64,000 nucleotides of DNA from positions 496,001 to 560,000 of the forward strand of contig NZ_JACJUV010000001.1 in assembly GCF_014218805.1 (NCBI RefSeq). The letters run 5' to 3'. Source of the DNA: Teredinibacter franksiae (GTDB lineage: Bacteria; Pseudomonadota; Gammaproteobacteria; Pseudomonadales; Cellvibrionaceae). The notes beneath the pieces are model-generated. The model made no database searches. It had not been told where the DNA came from and saw only the letters and a list, made by a program, of their open reading frames with translations. How positions within the stretch are numbered: the stretch's first letter is position 1; the number at the start of each line of letters is the position of its first letter. Of this stretch, positions 27,661 to 37,000 are shown piece after piece. Made by a program: the position numbers and the translations under genes.

Positions 27661-30459
27661 ATGCTCAATACAGAACTCCGAACAGCTTGTTTTTTTGTGC
27701 TAACTCTCGCAATTACGAGCTGCTCCACTAATGAAAAAAAACACACGCTGGCCGAACTGGATGTGAGCGACAGTAAAAACACCCATGCAACGGTGTTCGT
27801 AAAGCCAAAATCGGAAGCCGAAATAAAAAAAGCTTATTACGAATATATTCGCAACGCCTCACAAGCAGACCAATCCCGCCAGGCCGCTATTAATCGCATT
27901 GCCGCTATGGAGCTTAACCTAACCAATAAAATTCTCGCAGATAGTGATTCTAATGAAAACGAAGACATTACCGATAGGTTATATCTCGAATCACTGGAGA
28001 AAGCCGCTAATTTACTGTCCACTTCATTGCGTGATTTCCCCGATGCGTCTAACAATGACAACACCCTGTATCAACTTTCACGAACCCAAGACCAGCTCGG
28101 GCGCGGTGACTTAGCTGTCGCCAACCTAAAGACCTTGGTCAGCAAGTATCCTGAGTCGCCATTTTATGCGGAGGCTCAATTTCGGCTGGCCGAACATGCC
28201 TTTGTTTCCGGCGACTATATAACCGCCGAAGATGCCTATACCGAAGTAATTCTTACCTCTAGCAACGATCGCTTTTACGAAAAATCACTTTTTAAGCGTG
28301 GCTGGACACGCTATAAGCAAGAGCTATATGACGAGGCCGTTGACGACTACCTACAAGCATTAACTTACCACCGATTTGCCGACATCGAGAAATTGAACAA
28401 AACCGAACGCGATCAGTTCGACGAATATTTTCGAGCGATTGGCCTAGTATTTTCACATTTGCGCGGAGCCCGAAGCTTAAACGAATACTTTGCGGACCAG
28501 ACCAATTTCAAATACCTTTACCATACCTATACGGTAGTGGCCGACATTTACGTCAAGCAGGAACGTTTTTCCGATGCAGCAGAGACCATGAAGCTCTTTG
28601 TTGAGGATCACCCAAGTGCAGTAGAAGCACCGCTGGCACAATTAAACATGGTTACTATTTGGCAGCAGGGTAATTTTACCGACCGCCTGCACGAACAAAT
28701 AGAAGTACTCTATACCGCCTATAATCCAACTTCCGCCTACTGGAAAGAAAACCCCAACAATTCTGCACAGAAAGAAATTCAAAATACCTTACGCGACTAC
28801 ATTGTAAAACTAGCCGCCTTCCATCACAGTCAGTACCAAAAGAGCGGCAAAAAAGCACACTTCAATAGTGCGAACATATGGTACTCACGCTACATAAATC
28901 ACTACGAGCACTTCGCCCGGCAGGACAAAATTTACGCTCGCTATGGCGACCTGCTCGCGTCTGGCGGCATGAAAGGGCAAGCTCTTAGCTACTATGAAGA
29001 AGCAGCCTACGATGGTGAACTGGTACTTGATAAAAAGGCCGCTTATGCCACAGCCACACTCTCCAACGAACTCTACAACACAGCCACAAGCGCAAGTAAA
29101 TCTAATTGGCTGGCCAAACATACCGAATACGCCTATCGCTATGCGAGCCTATACCCCGAAGATCCCGGTGTTGGAAATATTATTGCCAATGCTGCACAAC
29201 TAAGTTTCGCCGCAAAAGATTACGAGCGTGCCATTAAGCTAACTCAACTGTATAAACCTAGCGGAAAAAATCGGCAAGATTTCGTGATCGGCAACATTAA
29301 GGCAAGATCTTTTCTCGATTCCGGCGACTACACCGGCGCGGAATCCGCATTTACCGACCTCCTCACCGAGAACAAACTGTCCTCTGGTGAACGTAAAAAA
29401 GTTCAAGACAGTATAGCCTTGTCGATCTACAAGCGAGGCGAGCAGGCCAAAAGCGAAGGCGATATAGAATCCGCTGTGCATCACTTTGGTCGAATTGTAC
29501 AGCGCTACCCACAGTCTGCTGTTGCCGCAACGGGCTTATACGATGCGGCTTCACTGTCGATAACAAATGAACTTTGGGGCTCCGCAATCTTTTATTACGA
29601 AAGCTTTCAGCAGCTTTTCCCTAAACATAAGTACAATAAAGAAGCCACTCGCCAACTCTCCGTGGCCTACCTTAAATCCAACCAAAAAGACAAAGCCGCA
29701 AAGCAATTTGAGCAGCTCGCACGTGGCGATGAAAGTCGCGAAGTTAAAATGGCGGCGCTCTGGCAGGCAGCCCAACTATACGACGAGCGCAAAGATATAG
29801 ATGCAGCCATTCGTTCCTATCGTGAATATGCGCACGCCTTTAAAGAGCCGTACCCGCAAAACATGGAGGCTATGCATCGTTTAACAGCGCTTTACAAGCA
29901 AAAACGTGATTCACAAAAACGCTACTTCTGGCAAACCAAAATTAAAAATGCAGATGCACGCGCAAGTCAGCGCGTAAAAACTGATCGCACTAATTTCATT
30001 GCTTCTTCCACGGTCCTGGATCTGGCAGAACAGCAAAAACAGGACTTCACCCGTACGCGCTTGGTCGAGCCCTTAGCGACAAATTTAAAGAAGAAAAAGA
30101 AGCAAATGCAAGCCGCTATAAAGTTGTACGGCCAAGCCTCAGCCTACAAAATCAGCGAGGTTACCACCCAATCAACGTTTCAAATTGCCGACATTTATCA
30201 AACCTTTAGTGTGGCGCTACTCGAATCGGAAAGACCGTCTCACCTTAATGGTGACGAGCTGGAACAATACAATATTTTACTGGAAGACCAAGCGTTTCCG
30301 TTTGAGGAAAAAGCCATTGAGTTTTATGAAACAAATCTCTCAAGAGTTAAAGACGACACCTATGACCAGTGGATTTCAACCAGCCATCAAAAGCTTATAG
30401 AGCTCTTCCCTGTGCGGTTTGATCGTAAAGTAAAAGTAGAGGCGTTTTACAATGAATAA
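27661..30459 (+). CDS. Large TPR-repeat lipoprotein
   Basis: A 932-residue lipoprotein: hydrophobic signal then lipobox ITSC, so Cys21 would be lipidated. The body is a long array of tetratricopeptide-type helical pairs (for example FYAEAQFRLAEHAFVSGDY, YYEEAAYDGELVLDKKA, SAVHHFGRIVQRYP). This matches the large TPR lipoproteins of the AglT/GltE type that partner TolQ/TolR-like motors and AgmX proteins, and is also YbgF-like in parts. It overlaps the next gene by 8 bp. A structural periplasmic scaffold at the outer membrane is the best guess. Confidence 0.78.
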   Translation: MLNTELRTACFFVLTLAITSCSTNEKKHTLAELDVSDSKNTHATVFVKPKSEAEIKKAYYEYIRNASQADQSRQAAINRIAAMELNLTNKILADSDSNENEDITDRLYLESLEKAANLLSTSLRDFPDASNNDNTLYQLSRTQDQLGRGDLAVANLKTLVSKYPESPFYAEAQFRLAEHAFVSGDYITAEDAYTEVILTSSNDRFYEKSLFKRGWTRYKQELYDEAVDDYLQALTYHRFADIEKLNKTERDQFDEYFRAIGLVFSHLRGARSLNEYFADQTNFKYLYHTYTVVADIYVKQERFSDAAETMKLFVEDHPSAVEAPLAQLNMVTIWQQGNFTDRLHEQIEVLYTAYNPTSAYWKENPNNSAQKEIQNTLRDYIVKLAAFHHSQYQKSGKKAHFNSANIWYSRYINHYEHFARQDKIYARYGDLLASGGMKGQALSYYEEAAYDGELVLDKKAAYATATLSNELYNTATSASKSNWLAKHTEYAYRYASLYPEDPGVGNIIANAAQLSFAAKDYERAIKLTQLYKPSGKNRQDFVIGNIKARSFLDSGDYTGAESAFTDLLTENKLSSGERKKVQDSIALSIYKRGEQAKSEGDIESAVHHFGRIVQRYPQSAVAATGLYDAASLSITNELWGSAIFYYESFQQLFPKHKYNKEATRQLSVAYLKSNQKDKAAKQFEQLARGDESREVKMAALWQAAQLYDERKDIDAAIRSYREYAHAFKEPYPQNMEAMHRLTALYKQKRDSQKRYFWQTKIKNADARASQRVKTDRTNFIASSTVLDLAEQQKQDFTRTRLVEPLATNLKKKKKQMQAAIKLYGQASAYKISEVTTQSTFQIADIYQTFSVALLESERPSHLNGDELEQYNILLEDQAFPFEEKAIEFYETNLSRVKDDTYDQWISTSHQKLIELFPVRFDRKVKVEAFYNE

Positions 30460-31075
30460 TGTGTTTTTGGCGAACCCTCGGTTCCTATTATTAGTGTTGT
30501 GCGCACTGTTGGTATCCAGCTGCGGAACGACCCCACAGCAAACTCCAACACAAGAACAAACCAGCAACGCACCGACGTTGCCGACACAAAGCGGAACGCT
30601 GTCAGCATCACAAAAAGTGGAGTTTCAGCATGCTATTACAGAAATTGGAAAAGAGAATTACAAAAAGAGTATAAAAACACTTACCCGGCTAGATAAAAAA
30701 GGCAGCTATTACCCGGTAAAACTTAATCTTGCGTTGGTATATTATAAAACTGAAAATTTCGACAAAGCCGAAACTTCTCTCCAGCAAGCACTTAGCCTAA
30801 ACAATAAAGACGCCAAACTCTACAATTTGGAAGGTTTGCTAAAGCTGGAAAAGCACGAATTTAAGGCTGCTGAAAAAGCATTTGCGCAGGCCGTTGCGCT
30901 TAACAAAGACTACGCATTGGCATACTACAACCTTGCACTGCTGTACGACATTTATTATCAAAATATTCAGCAGGCATACAAATACTATTTAACCTACCTT
31001 AACCTTATTGACTATAAAGATGAGCAAACACTGAATTGGGTAGAGCAGCTCAAATACTCCTTGGGAGATGGGTAA
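30452..31075 (+). CDS. Small TPR-repeat lipoprotein
   Basis: A 207-residue lipoprotein with lipobox VSSC (Cys24), a short T/Q/P-rich linker and three to four TPR-like units (for example YYKTENFDKAETSLQQAL, EKHEFKAAEKAFAQAVALN, ALAYYNLALLYDIY). Its ATG is inside the end of the preceding large TPR lipoprotein gene, so the two are translationally coupled. PilF/PilW-type pilotins look similar, but there are no type IV pilus genes nearby, so a role with its TPR neighbours is favoured. Confidence 0.75.
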   Translation: MNNVFLANPRFLLLVLCALLVSSCGTTPQQTPTQEQTSNAPTLPTQSGTLSASQKVEFQHAITEIGKENYKKSIKTLTRLDKKGSYYPVKLNLALVYYKTENFDKAETSLQQALSLNNKDAKLYNLEGLLKLEKHEFKAAEKAFAQAVALNKDYALAYYNLALLYDIYYQNIQQAYKYYLTYLNLIDYKDEQTLNWVEQLKYSLGDG

Positions 31076-31078
31076 TCC

Positions 31079-31363
31079 ATGAAAATTATGATTTTATTAT
31101 TATTCGCTCTGCTGAGTAGCAGCGCCCTATTACACGCAGCTGAAGACCGCGTAGAATTAGATACTACTTTTATTAAAGGCAACACCGAGCTGCCAAAAAT
31201 CCTATATGTTGTACCCTGGAAAGATCTTGATGGAAAGGCAATAGGCCATCAGAAACTGCGATTACACAGCCTGTTTGGTGATCTGTTCGACCCGGTAACC
31301 CCTCTTCCTCCGGGTAAAATGCCCATAGCCACTGAGGTGCAAGCGCCTAAAACGGATGGCTAG
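31079..31363 (+). CDS. Small exported protein after the TPR lipoproteins
   Basis: A 94-residue protein with a signal peptide (about 1-20, ending LLHAA) and a short mature part that contains a conserved-looking ILYVVPWKDLDG core. I do not recognise a family. It starts 3 bp after the TPR lipoprotein stop, behind a GGGAG sequence, so it belongs to the same transcription unit. Its end overlaps by 17 bp, tail to tail, with the minus-strand TIGR02270 gene. Confidence 0.7.
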   Translation: MKIMILLLFALLSSSALLHAAEDRVELDTTFIKGNTELPKILYVVPWKDLDGKAIGHQKLRLHSLFGDLFDPVTPLPPGKMPIATEVQAPKTDG

Positions 31364-32567
31364 CGCTGGTATTCACAAGTATCTGCCCGGTATGGCGAAT
31401 AGACAGTTCAAGTGCAGCCGCATGGCGGCTACGCTGAAAACCATGTAAAACGGTAGTGCGCAGGAAGTCATCACTAAGAGGCTTACCTAGAAAATAACGA
31501 TTACCCAGCTTAAAGCCTTGGCCATACTTCTGCCAAACTACTGCCAGTTTTTCCACACAAGGCCAGGCCAAATTTTCGTCTTCGTTAATCTCTCCGGGGT
31601 CCATGTCTTCTTCCAGAGTTTCTATACTGGGGATTTCCAGAGCTAAATCGTGCTCCTCTAAATCTATACCTGAGATCAAAGAAAAGGCTTCTCCAGCTAC
31701 ACGTGCCACCCGCAGGGTTTTCATCATTTCAATTAACCATGGCATCGCCTGGGGGTCACCCAACACACCGGTTGCTCGAATAATGGCCCTCGCATTTTCA
31801 TCGCTGTTGGACATATTCGATATCCACTGGCGTGCGGTGTCCATTGGCAAAACTCTAAACGCTAGCTCTATCGCTTTCTGCTGCAAAGGCCCAGGCGAAT
31901 GAACAAAGCCTTCCAACTCCAAGGCCAGATGTAATTTACCCATCATAACCAATGACCAAATTGCCCAAAAGCGAATGCAATCGTCGTCGGATAATCGAGC
32001 AATTTCCAACTTATCGATTAAATCCCGGCGTTTAAGTTCACCCGCAATGCGTATACTTCGCGCGTACAGGGGCTGGTCTGCTATACAGTCTTCTCGCTCT
32101 AAAATTCTGGTGAGGTAGTCGGCTGGGTCTTCCCGCCTTACACTACAGGCCGCTATCGCTAGATGTTTGTGCGCAAGGTCCTTGCTCGTGAAAAAGCGTT
32201 TAATCCAGTCATGGCAGAGCTTTCCTGGTAACCAGCCCATCGCCGACACAAACCCTTTAAACGTTGCATCGTTGACAACCGCCAAGTCGACAGACTGCTT
32301 TATTTTTTCCACTTCGAGACTACGAAAAGCCGTGACAGCGAGCAGAAACGCTTCGCCCCCCTCCTCAAATTCTGCTGCACGCAAACACAATGGCCACGCA
32401 CGACTAAGGGAAGCAAGAATGCCATCAAGATGCTTATCGATGCGGGACTCCAGCGACACGATATCGCTGGTAAGGTAATGGGGCTGATCTACTGCAACAG
32501 AGCGCAACACCCAAAGAAATGCAGCATCATCTATATGCTGTTCAATTATATGCCGATACGGATCCAC
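31347..32567 (-). CDS. TIGR02270-family T6SS-associated HEAT-repeat protein
   Basis: A 406-residue cytosolic protein starting at a GTG (32567) with AAGGCG six bases upstream. It shows helical HEAT-like repeats in the middle (LAIAACSVRREDPADYL, RIAGELKRRDLIDKL, IRATGVLGDPQAMPWLIE) and a C-terminal RLxNRYFLGKPL-like segment. This family is found almost only in T6SS loci, usually beside DUF2169 and PAAR or VgrG genes. A part in loading or assembling the spike is inferred. It is the last gene of the hcp-vgrG block and overlaps the convergent small exported gene. Confidence 0.82.
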   Translation of the reverse strand: MDPYRHIIEQHIDDAAFLWVLRSVAVDQPHYLTSDIVSLESRIDKHLDGILASLSRAWPLCLRAAEFEEGGEAFLLAVTAFRSLEVEKIKQSVDLAVVNDATFKGFVSAMGWLPGKLCHDWIKRFFTSKDLAHKHLAIAACSVRREDPADYLTRILEREDCIADQPLYARSIRIAGELKRRDLIDKLEIARLSDDDCIRFWAIWSLVMMGKLHLALELEGFVHSPGPLQQKAIELAFRVLPMDTARQWISNMSNSDENARAIIRATGVLGDPQAMPWLIEMMKTLRVARVAGEAFSLISGIDLEEHDLALEIPSIETLEEDMDPGEINEDENLAWPCVEKLAVVWQKYGQGFKLGNRYFLGKPLSDDFLRTTVLHGFQRSRHAAALELSIRHTGQILVNTSASHPF

Positions 32568-32929
32568 TTTTTCGCCTTTGCGTGCCCCGCTGCTATCCGA
32601 TGAACGTCTTTATAGCGTGACTCTCGGTATCTGCAGTACTACACAGGCCCTTGCCTTCACGCGTCACATTTAAAGATAAAGAGTACATCATAAATTCATA
32701 TTCGCTTTTAGTTTTACTGTTCACTATTCCGTTCAACTTTAATCTCCGCCACAATCTCCGCCACCGACAATTATTCTACAACTTGCACCTTCAGCACATA
32801 CTTTTCAAACGGAACTGCTGTTTAACAACGGTACTGCGCACCATAGGGCTATTGAACTGACCGCGGAAGGCTGTAACACGCGCCATTCATTCTGGAAACG
32901 CGTTAACGCTGTTCACAAGCAACAGCCAA
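32568..32929. other. Intergenic gap with no recognisable gene
   Basis: About 360 bp lie between the TIGR02270 gene and the DUF2169 gene. I see no convincing coding frame, RNA gene or hairpin. A 69-codon plus-strand frame here has no ribosome-binding site or known motif. The gap may hold a promoter for the TIGR02270 gene, but no clear -35/-10 pair stood out. Confidence 0.5.
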
Positions 32930-33919
32930 CTATTTCGACATTTTTACTGTCATAGAGCGAATTTTTTCACTTGCCCTATTACAGCCAAACTCACTCTTCC
33001 ACACAACCTGTAACTTTGAAGCCGCTGGCTCTATAATCAGCGTTTCTAGGTTAAACTTTACTAATTCACTACTATCTTTTAAAGATACCTGACAGGTAAG
33101 GTTAACCGCTGGCACTACCGAGTTAAAAGCACCAGCGTGGCTCATTCCCGTAACAACAATAGGTTCTCCACCAAGGAGAAAACCCTTATTAACTAAGGAG
33201 GGGTGAGCAACGTTGGCAAAGCCAACATTGTAATCTAGCGGTAAAAAAGGCGCTCGCGTTGTCGACCATACATCATCATAAGTACCCGCCAGGCTTGCCC
33301 TCGGCTGCCAGCCCGGTGCTATTGGCCCAAACCCAACAGGTAAAGGCCGCGACTTAGGTTCAGAGATTAACGCACTGGGTAATTCCAAGTTGGGTAAAGC
33401 TGTCCCGTCAGGAACATTATTATTGACCCAGAAACCTTTACCAACCGGGTTTCTAGCTTCGAATTCAATTTCCCCGGTGCTAGATTCACAGCACCCACCG
33501 AAGGCGTTTTCGTAAAGAATCGGCATTTCCGTAAAGCCTTCAGGCTCACTTATGTGGCCCTCACGCCATACGCGATTACCGAAAACCATAATCGACTGGC
33601 GGATGTTGCCAACAGCGGCAGACACCTCCATCCTACGCATAGTTCTTCCGTCAGGCCCACATGCACTGCCTGTAACAATAATATCGGTGGCGGGTTTTAC
33701 CGGCAAAAAATCCGAGGTAGCTTTTAAACTCGTATGCTCGGGCTCACCCCAAAATTCATCGGTCTCCTGAGGCGGCAACTGCTCATCGGCAAGATTTAAT
33801 CGCCCTTCTTGCAATTCGAAGGAAGCTTTAACAATGACGTAAAGCGTGTCCTTACCTTGGGGGTTAGGAAAGACAGTAAACGCAGCAGCAAAAGGCGTAT
33901 GATTTTCCAGCTGTAACAT
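32930..33919 (-). CDS. DUF2169 T6SS adaptor-type protein
   Basis: A 329-residue protein with the typical DUF2169 opening (LENHTPFAAAFTVFPNPQGKDTLYVIVKASF) and the family blocks around RPATDIIVTGSACGP, FGGCCESS and GFGPIAPGWQPR. DUF2169 proteins sit with VgrG and PAAR genes, and at least one member has been described as an effector chaperone or loading factor. It is 19 bp downstream of the DVSTQ-repeat gene. The usual PAAR/DUF4150 neighbour is absent here. The start is the ATG at 33919. Confidence 0.9.
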   Translation of the reverse strand: MLQLENHTPFAAAFTVFPNPQGKDTLYVIVKASFELQEGRLNLADEQLPPQETDEFWGEPEHTSLKATSDFLPVKPATDIIVTGSACGPDGRTMRRMEVSAAVGNIRQSIMVFGNRVWREGHISEPEGFTEMPILYENAFGGCCESSTGEIEFEARNPVGKGFWVNNNVPDGTALPNLELPSALISEPKSRPLPVGFGPIAPGWQPRASLAGTYDDVWSTTRAPFLPLDYNVGFANVAHPSLVNKGFLLGGEPIVVTGMSHAGAFNSVVPAVNLTCQVSLKDSSELVKFNLETLIIEPAASKLQVVWKSEFGCNRASEKIRSMTVKMSK

Positions 33920-33938
33920 TCACTTAATACCTAATAGC

Positions 33939-34700
33939 CTAGTTTACCTGAACCGAACCACCCAAAATACGGTTAACACCACTTGAACGACTCAGGATGT
34001 ACTTGCCCCGCAATATCACTTTGCCCTGACGAGTTAAGGTAATACTGGCCTCACCGCATTTAAGCACAACCTCGTCTTTACCCTCTAGGAACAACTTCTT
34101 TTCCTGATCGGCATCAACCTTGACGGTTAGTGGGGCCTCTGGCTCGCTTGGGAAAACACCCTGGTCTTCGTTACTATCTTGGGTACTAACATCTTGGGTA
34201 CTAACATCTTGGGTACTAACATCTTGGGTACTAACATCTTGGGTACTAACATCTTGGGTACTAACATCTTGGGTACTAACATCTTGGGTACTAACATCTT
34301 GGGTACTAACATCTTGGGTACTAACATCTTGGGTACTAACATCTTGGGTACTAACATCTTGGGTACTAACATCTTGTGCGCCAACATCGTCTGCTACAGT
34401 CAAGAATGACTCTAGGCTACCATGAATAAAACCCGTGATTATTGGCTGGCATAAATCCTGATCGAGAAACATTAATACGGCCTGACGGCCAATATAAGAA
34501 GGCTTTAGTGGTTGTGTGGTTTTGGCGATACGACTGTCAAACACCTCACCACCAACAGAAAAACTTACTTTCGCTTGCCCTTCTGCGGTAATGCCGACTA
34601 AATCGCCTAACACTACCTCCCCGGCCGCCAAAGCTTGGCTGGCTGATGAAATGCTCTCTGTTTCCGTATAATTACTGGTATCTGACAACTCTTCTTTCAC
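33939..34700 (-). CDS. DUF6484-like spike-associated protein with DVSTQ repeats
   Basis: A 253-residue protein with a GTG start at 34700. The N-terminal domain (about 25-105) looks like an OB-fold of VgrG/gp5 type (GEVVLGDLVGITAEGQAKVSF...LMFLDQDLCQPIITGFIHG). Then come thirteen copies of DVSTQ, then a C-terminal segment (about 195-253) with the KVILRGKYILSRSSGVNRILGG signature of DUF6484 proteins, which resembles a beta-helical spike. It follows vgrG by 19 bp. It may extend or substitute for part of the spike or hold cargo; that role is an inference. The repeats give it variable length by slippage. Confidence 0.78.
   Translation of the reverse strand: MKEELSDTSNYTETESISSASQALAAGEVVLGDLVGITAEGQAKVSFSVGGEVFDSRIAKTTQPLKPSYIGRQAVLMFLDQDLCQPIITGFIHGSLESFLTVADDVGAQDVSTQDVSTQDVSTQDVSTQDVSTQDVSTQDVSTQDVSTQDVSTQDVSTQDVSTQDVSTQDVSTQDSNEDQGVFPSEPEAPLTVKVDADQEKKLFLEGKDEVVLKCGEASITLTRQGKVILRGKYILSRSSGVNRILGGSVQVN
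34176..34370 (-). repeat. 13 perfect tandem copies of a 15-bp unit inside the spike-associated gene
   Basis: The unit, read on the plus strand, is ATCTTGGGTACTAAC, repeated thirteen times without a single mismatch. A broken copy (ATCTTGTGCG) follows at 34371 and an imperfect one precedes it. The unit length is a multiple of three, so gain or loss of copies keeps the reading frame. On the minus strand each unit encodes DVSTQ. Perfect nucleotide identity points to recent expansion by slippage or unequal recombination. Confidence 0.97.
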
Positions 34701-34719
34701 TTAAACCATCCAAATAGAA

Positions 34720-36714
34720 TCAATTGGATTCTACCTTGCTGCCTTTTATAACAACTTTACCAGAACCTTTCAGATTAATGTTTTTACCGGAAATTGTAAT
34801 ATTACCATTAGACTCCATCACAATTTTTGCGGAACCGGTTTGTAACGTAATTTTCTTGTCCGCCTTCATTTCAATTTCTTTAGCCGACAAACCATATTCT
34901 TTGGTTACTTTTTCTACATAGGCGCCGCTCACCGATTCCTTTAAGTCTTTACCTACAGAAATAGTCATAGCACTACCAATGCTTTCGCTATGGTCACCGC
35001 CTACATCGAGCGACTTGTTCTTTCCAATATTTTCCGAATGATTTTCGCCAACACTGATATCTTTATTTTTTGCAATCGATTCCGATTCATTCTTACCAAC
35101 CGACTTGGTTCGATCTTCACCAATACTGGAGCTTTCATTCTTTACAACGGTTTTCGTGCGGTTGTTATCAACTGTCAGGGTTTCATCATTCTCAACCTCG
35201 GTATCGAGGTTTTTCTCGGCGTGTATGTAAATTTGTTCCGAGTCTTTTTTATCGTCGAAGCGCAGCTCATTCGAATTAGAGCTAGTACCGTCTTTGGTCG
35301 AACGCGTTCGAAAACCACTCTGAGTTTTTGACGAAAAAGGTGGTTTGTTTTTTCCGTTGTAAACCGAACCAGTAACAATCGGGCGATCGGGATCGCCATC
35401 CAGAAAATCGACGATAACTTCATGGCCAATGCGCGGAATAAACGAAGCGCCCCACTGATTACCCGCCCAAGATTGCGTTACGCGGAGATAACATGAACTG
35501 TTTTCGTCTTGCTTTCCTTCTCTGTCCCAAATAAATTGGACCTTTATACGATTATATTCATCGACATATATTTCTTCGCCCGATGGCCCAACCACAACCG
35601 CAGATTGTGGACCACGCATAACCGGCCTGTAGTGGCGTAATCTTGGGCGAAAATAGACGGAAGACGGTATGCATTGAAAGGTATTACTGTAGCCAGAACC
35701 GTTTTGGCTATGCATGCCGTAACTGTGTTCGTAGGCGTTAACCGTTACAGAGACGAGAATATAGTCCCCTTTTTCGGAAGCGGCTTCATGCTTGGCTAGG
35801 GCAAAACGCCCTCCCGCATAGAAACTTGCACAATCACTTGCTCCCAATACAGTATTTTTATCAGCTTCCTCTGCATCGAGGCGAATTTTAACCAAGTCCG
35901 CACCGGCCGTATGCTCGTACAAACCAGGGTATTCGTAATGCTCAAAGCTTTTATTGTTAGCAAATTTACTGCCTGTAGCCGCATTTGCCGTTAGATCTTT
36001 TGCAGGCTCTTTAAAATTGTAATCGTTAAGGGTCCACTGCCCCTTCCGGAATGCATAATTGTGACGCCATTCATTAATATGTGTGTCCCCGGTGGAACCG
36101 CGGGAATATTCGAGCTTGGTTTCAGGCACTTCATCGTAGGCGTTTTTCTGGTCTACCAATATCAGCTTGTGTTTTTTCTCTTCATGCTTGAAGTAATAGG
36201 CGATGCCCTCTTCTTCCAAAAGACGAGAAACAAAATGAAAATCGCTCTCATTGTGCTGAATACAATATTCTCTGGCTAAACCACCTTGAGCCTTAAATTC
36301 ATAATCGGAAAAACCCAAATCATCGAAAATCTGGCTAACAATTTCTTTAGTGTTTTTTTCTTGAAAAATTCGGTGATTGTTCGTTCGGTCTAAAAACCAC
36401 AACCACGGCACCATCTGCATATGATACTTACGAAAGGTGGCACCTTGTCCCTGCCCAACAATCTCACCATAGGTAAACTTAACGATATACCCGTGAAAAT
36501 GACGGCCATTTTCATCATTGACCTTAGCGGTACAGGTTTTACCCACGATATCGTCGGGATCTATATCCAGTGTTTCTGAAAGACAAACAAGATCAAACCT
36601 AAAAAGGTCCGATATATGATCCTCACCAGAAATATCTGTAAGAAGGAGTGTGTCGTTTTCGAACGAAAACTGACTGATGGATAAAAAACGGTTTTCCTGA
36701 CTGAACTGACCCAT
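34720..36714 (-). CDS. vgrG: T6SS spike protein VgrG (TssI)
   Basis: A VgrG of about 664 residues from the ATG at 36714; the frame also has an upstream GTG at 36738. It contains the gp27-like N-terminal part (FRFDLVCLSETLDIDPDDIVGK, CIQHNESDFHFVSRLLEEEGIAYYF), the gp5 OB-fold (VVGPSGEEIYVDEYNRIKVQF, SCYLRVTQSWAGNQWG, HEVIVDFLDGDPDRPIVTG) and a C-terminal beta-helix with V-G-x-N/D repeats. It ends soon after the beta-helix, so there is no fused effector domain. hcp is 286 bp upstream, and the DUF6484-like, DUF2169 and TIGR02270 genes follow. Confidence 0.97.
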   Translation of the reverse strand: MGQFSQENRFLSISQFSFENDTLLLTDISGEDHISDLFRFDLVCLSETLDIDPDDIVGKTCTAKVNDENGRHFHGYIVKFTYGEIVGQGQGATFRKYHMQMVPWLWFLDRTNNHRIFQEKNTKEIVSQIFDDLGFSDYEFKAQGGLAREYCIQHNESDFHFVSRLLEEEGIAYYFKHEEKKHKLILVDQKNAYDEVPETKLEYSRGSTGDTHINEWRHNYAFRKGQWTLNDYNFKEPAKDLTANAATGSKFANNKSFEHYEYPGLYEHTAGADLVKIRLDAEEADKNTVLGASDCASFYAGGRFALAKHEAASEKGDYILVSVTVNAYEHSYGMHSQNGSGYSNTFQCIPSSVYFRPRLRHYRPVMRGPQSAVVVGPSGEEIYVDEYNRIKVQFIWDREGKQDENSSCYLRVTQSWAGNQWGASFIPRIGHEVIVDFLDGDPDRPIVTGSVYNGKNKPPFSSKTQSGFRTRSTKDGTSSNSNELRFDDKKDSEQIYIHAEKNLDTEVENDETLTVDNNRTKTVVKNESSSIGEDRTKSVGKNESESIAKNKDISVGENHSENIGKNKSLDVGGDHSESIGSAMTISVGKDLKESVSGAYVEKVTKEYGLSAKEIEMKADKKITLQTGSAKIVMESNGNITISGKNINLKGSGKVVIKGSKVESN

Positions 36715-37000
36715 ATTTACCGCCGGCTTCCTATTCACCTCTGCACTGGCACTGCACTCAGCACAATCTCTTTGACAGTATTAAGCTGACCCAAGACAGC
36801 CTACAACAAACGCGCCAAATAGGTGCCCGGTAAGAGGCATAATTAGCTAAGTCATACACAAATCAGACAACGGAATTGGGCCTAGTGCCCCACCCTAGAA
36901 CGTCCTCAAGCAAATGCAAGACTAGCACTAGAATAGACAACCCCTGAGAAACCATAAAGATTTCCCAGAGATTTGCTTAACACGAGTTGCTAACTCAGAT

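Noticed and set aside
30452..31075. PilF/PilW pilotin for type IV pili
   Set aside because: The TPR lipoprotein form fits, but there are no pilus genes in the window and it is translationally coupled to another TPR lipoprotein.
34120..34425. Plus-strand and other-frame open frames across the 15-bp repeats, encoding simple repeats
   Set aside because: A stop-free 15-bp repeat leaves several frames open by necessity. Only the minus-strand frame continues into conserved flanking domains.
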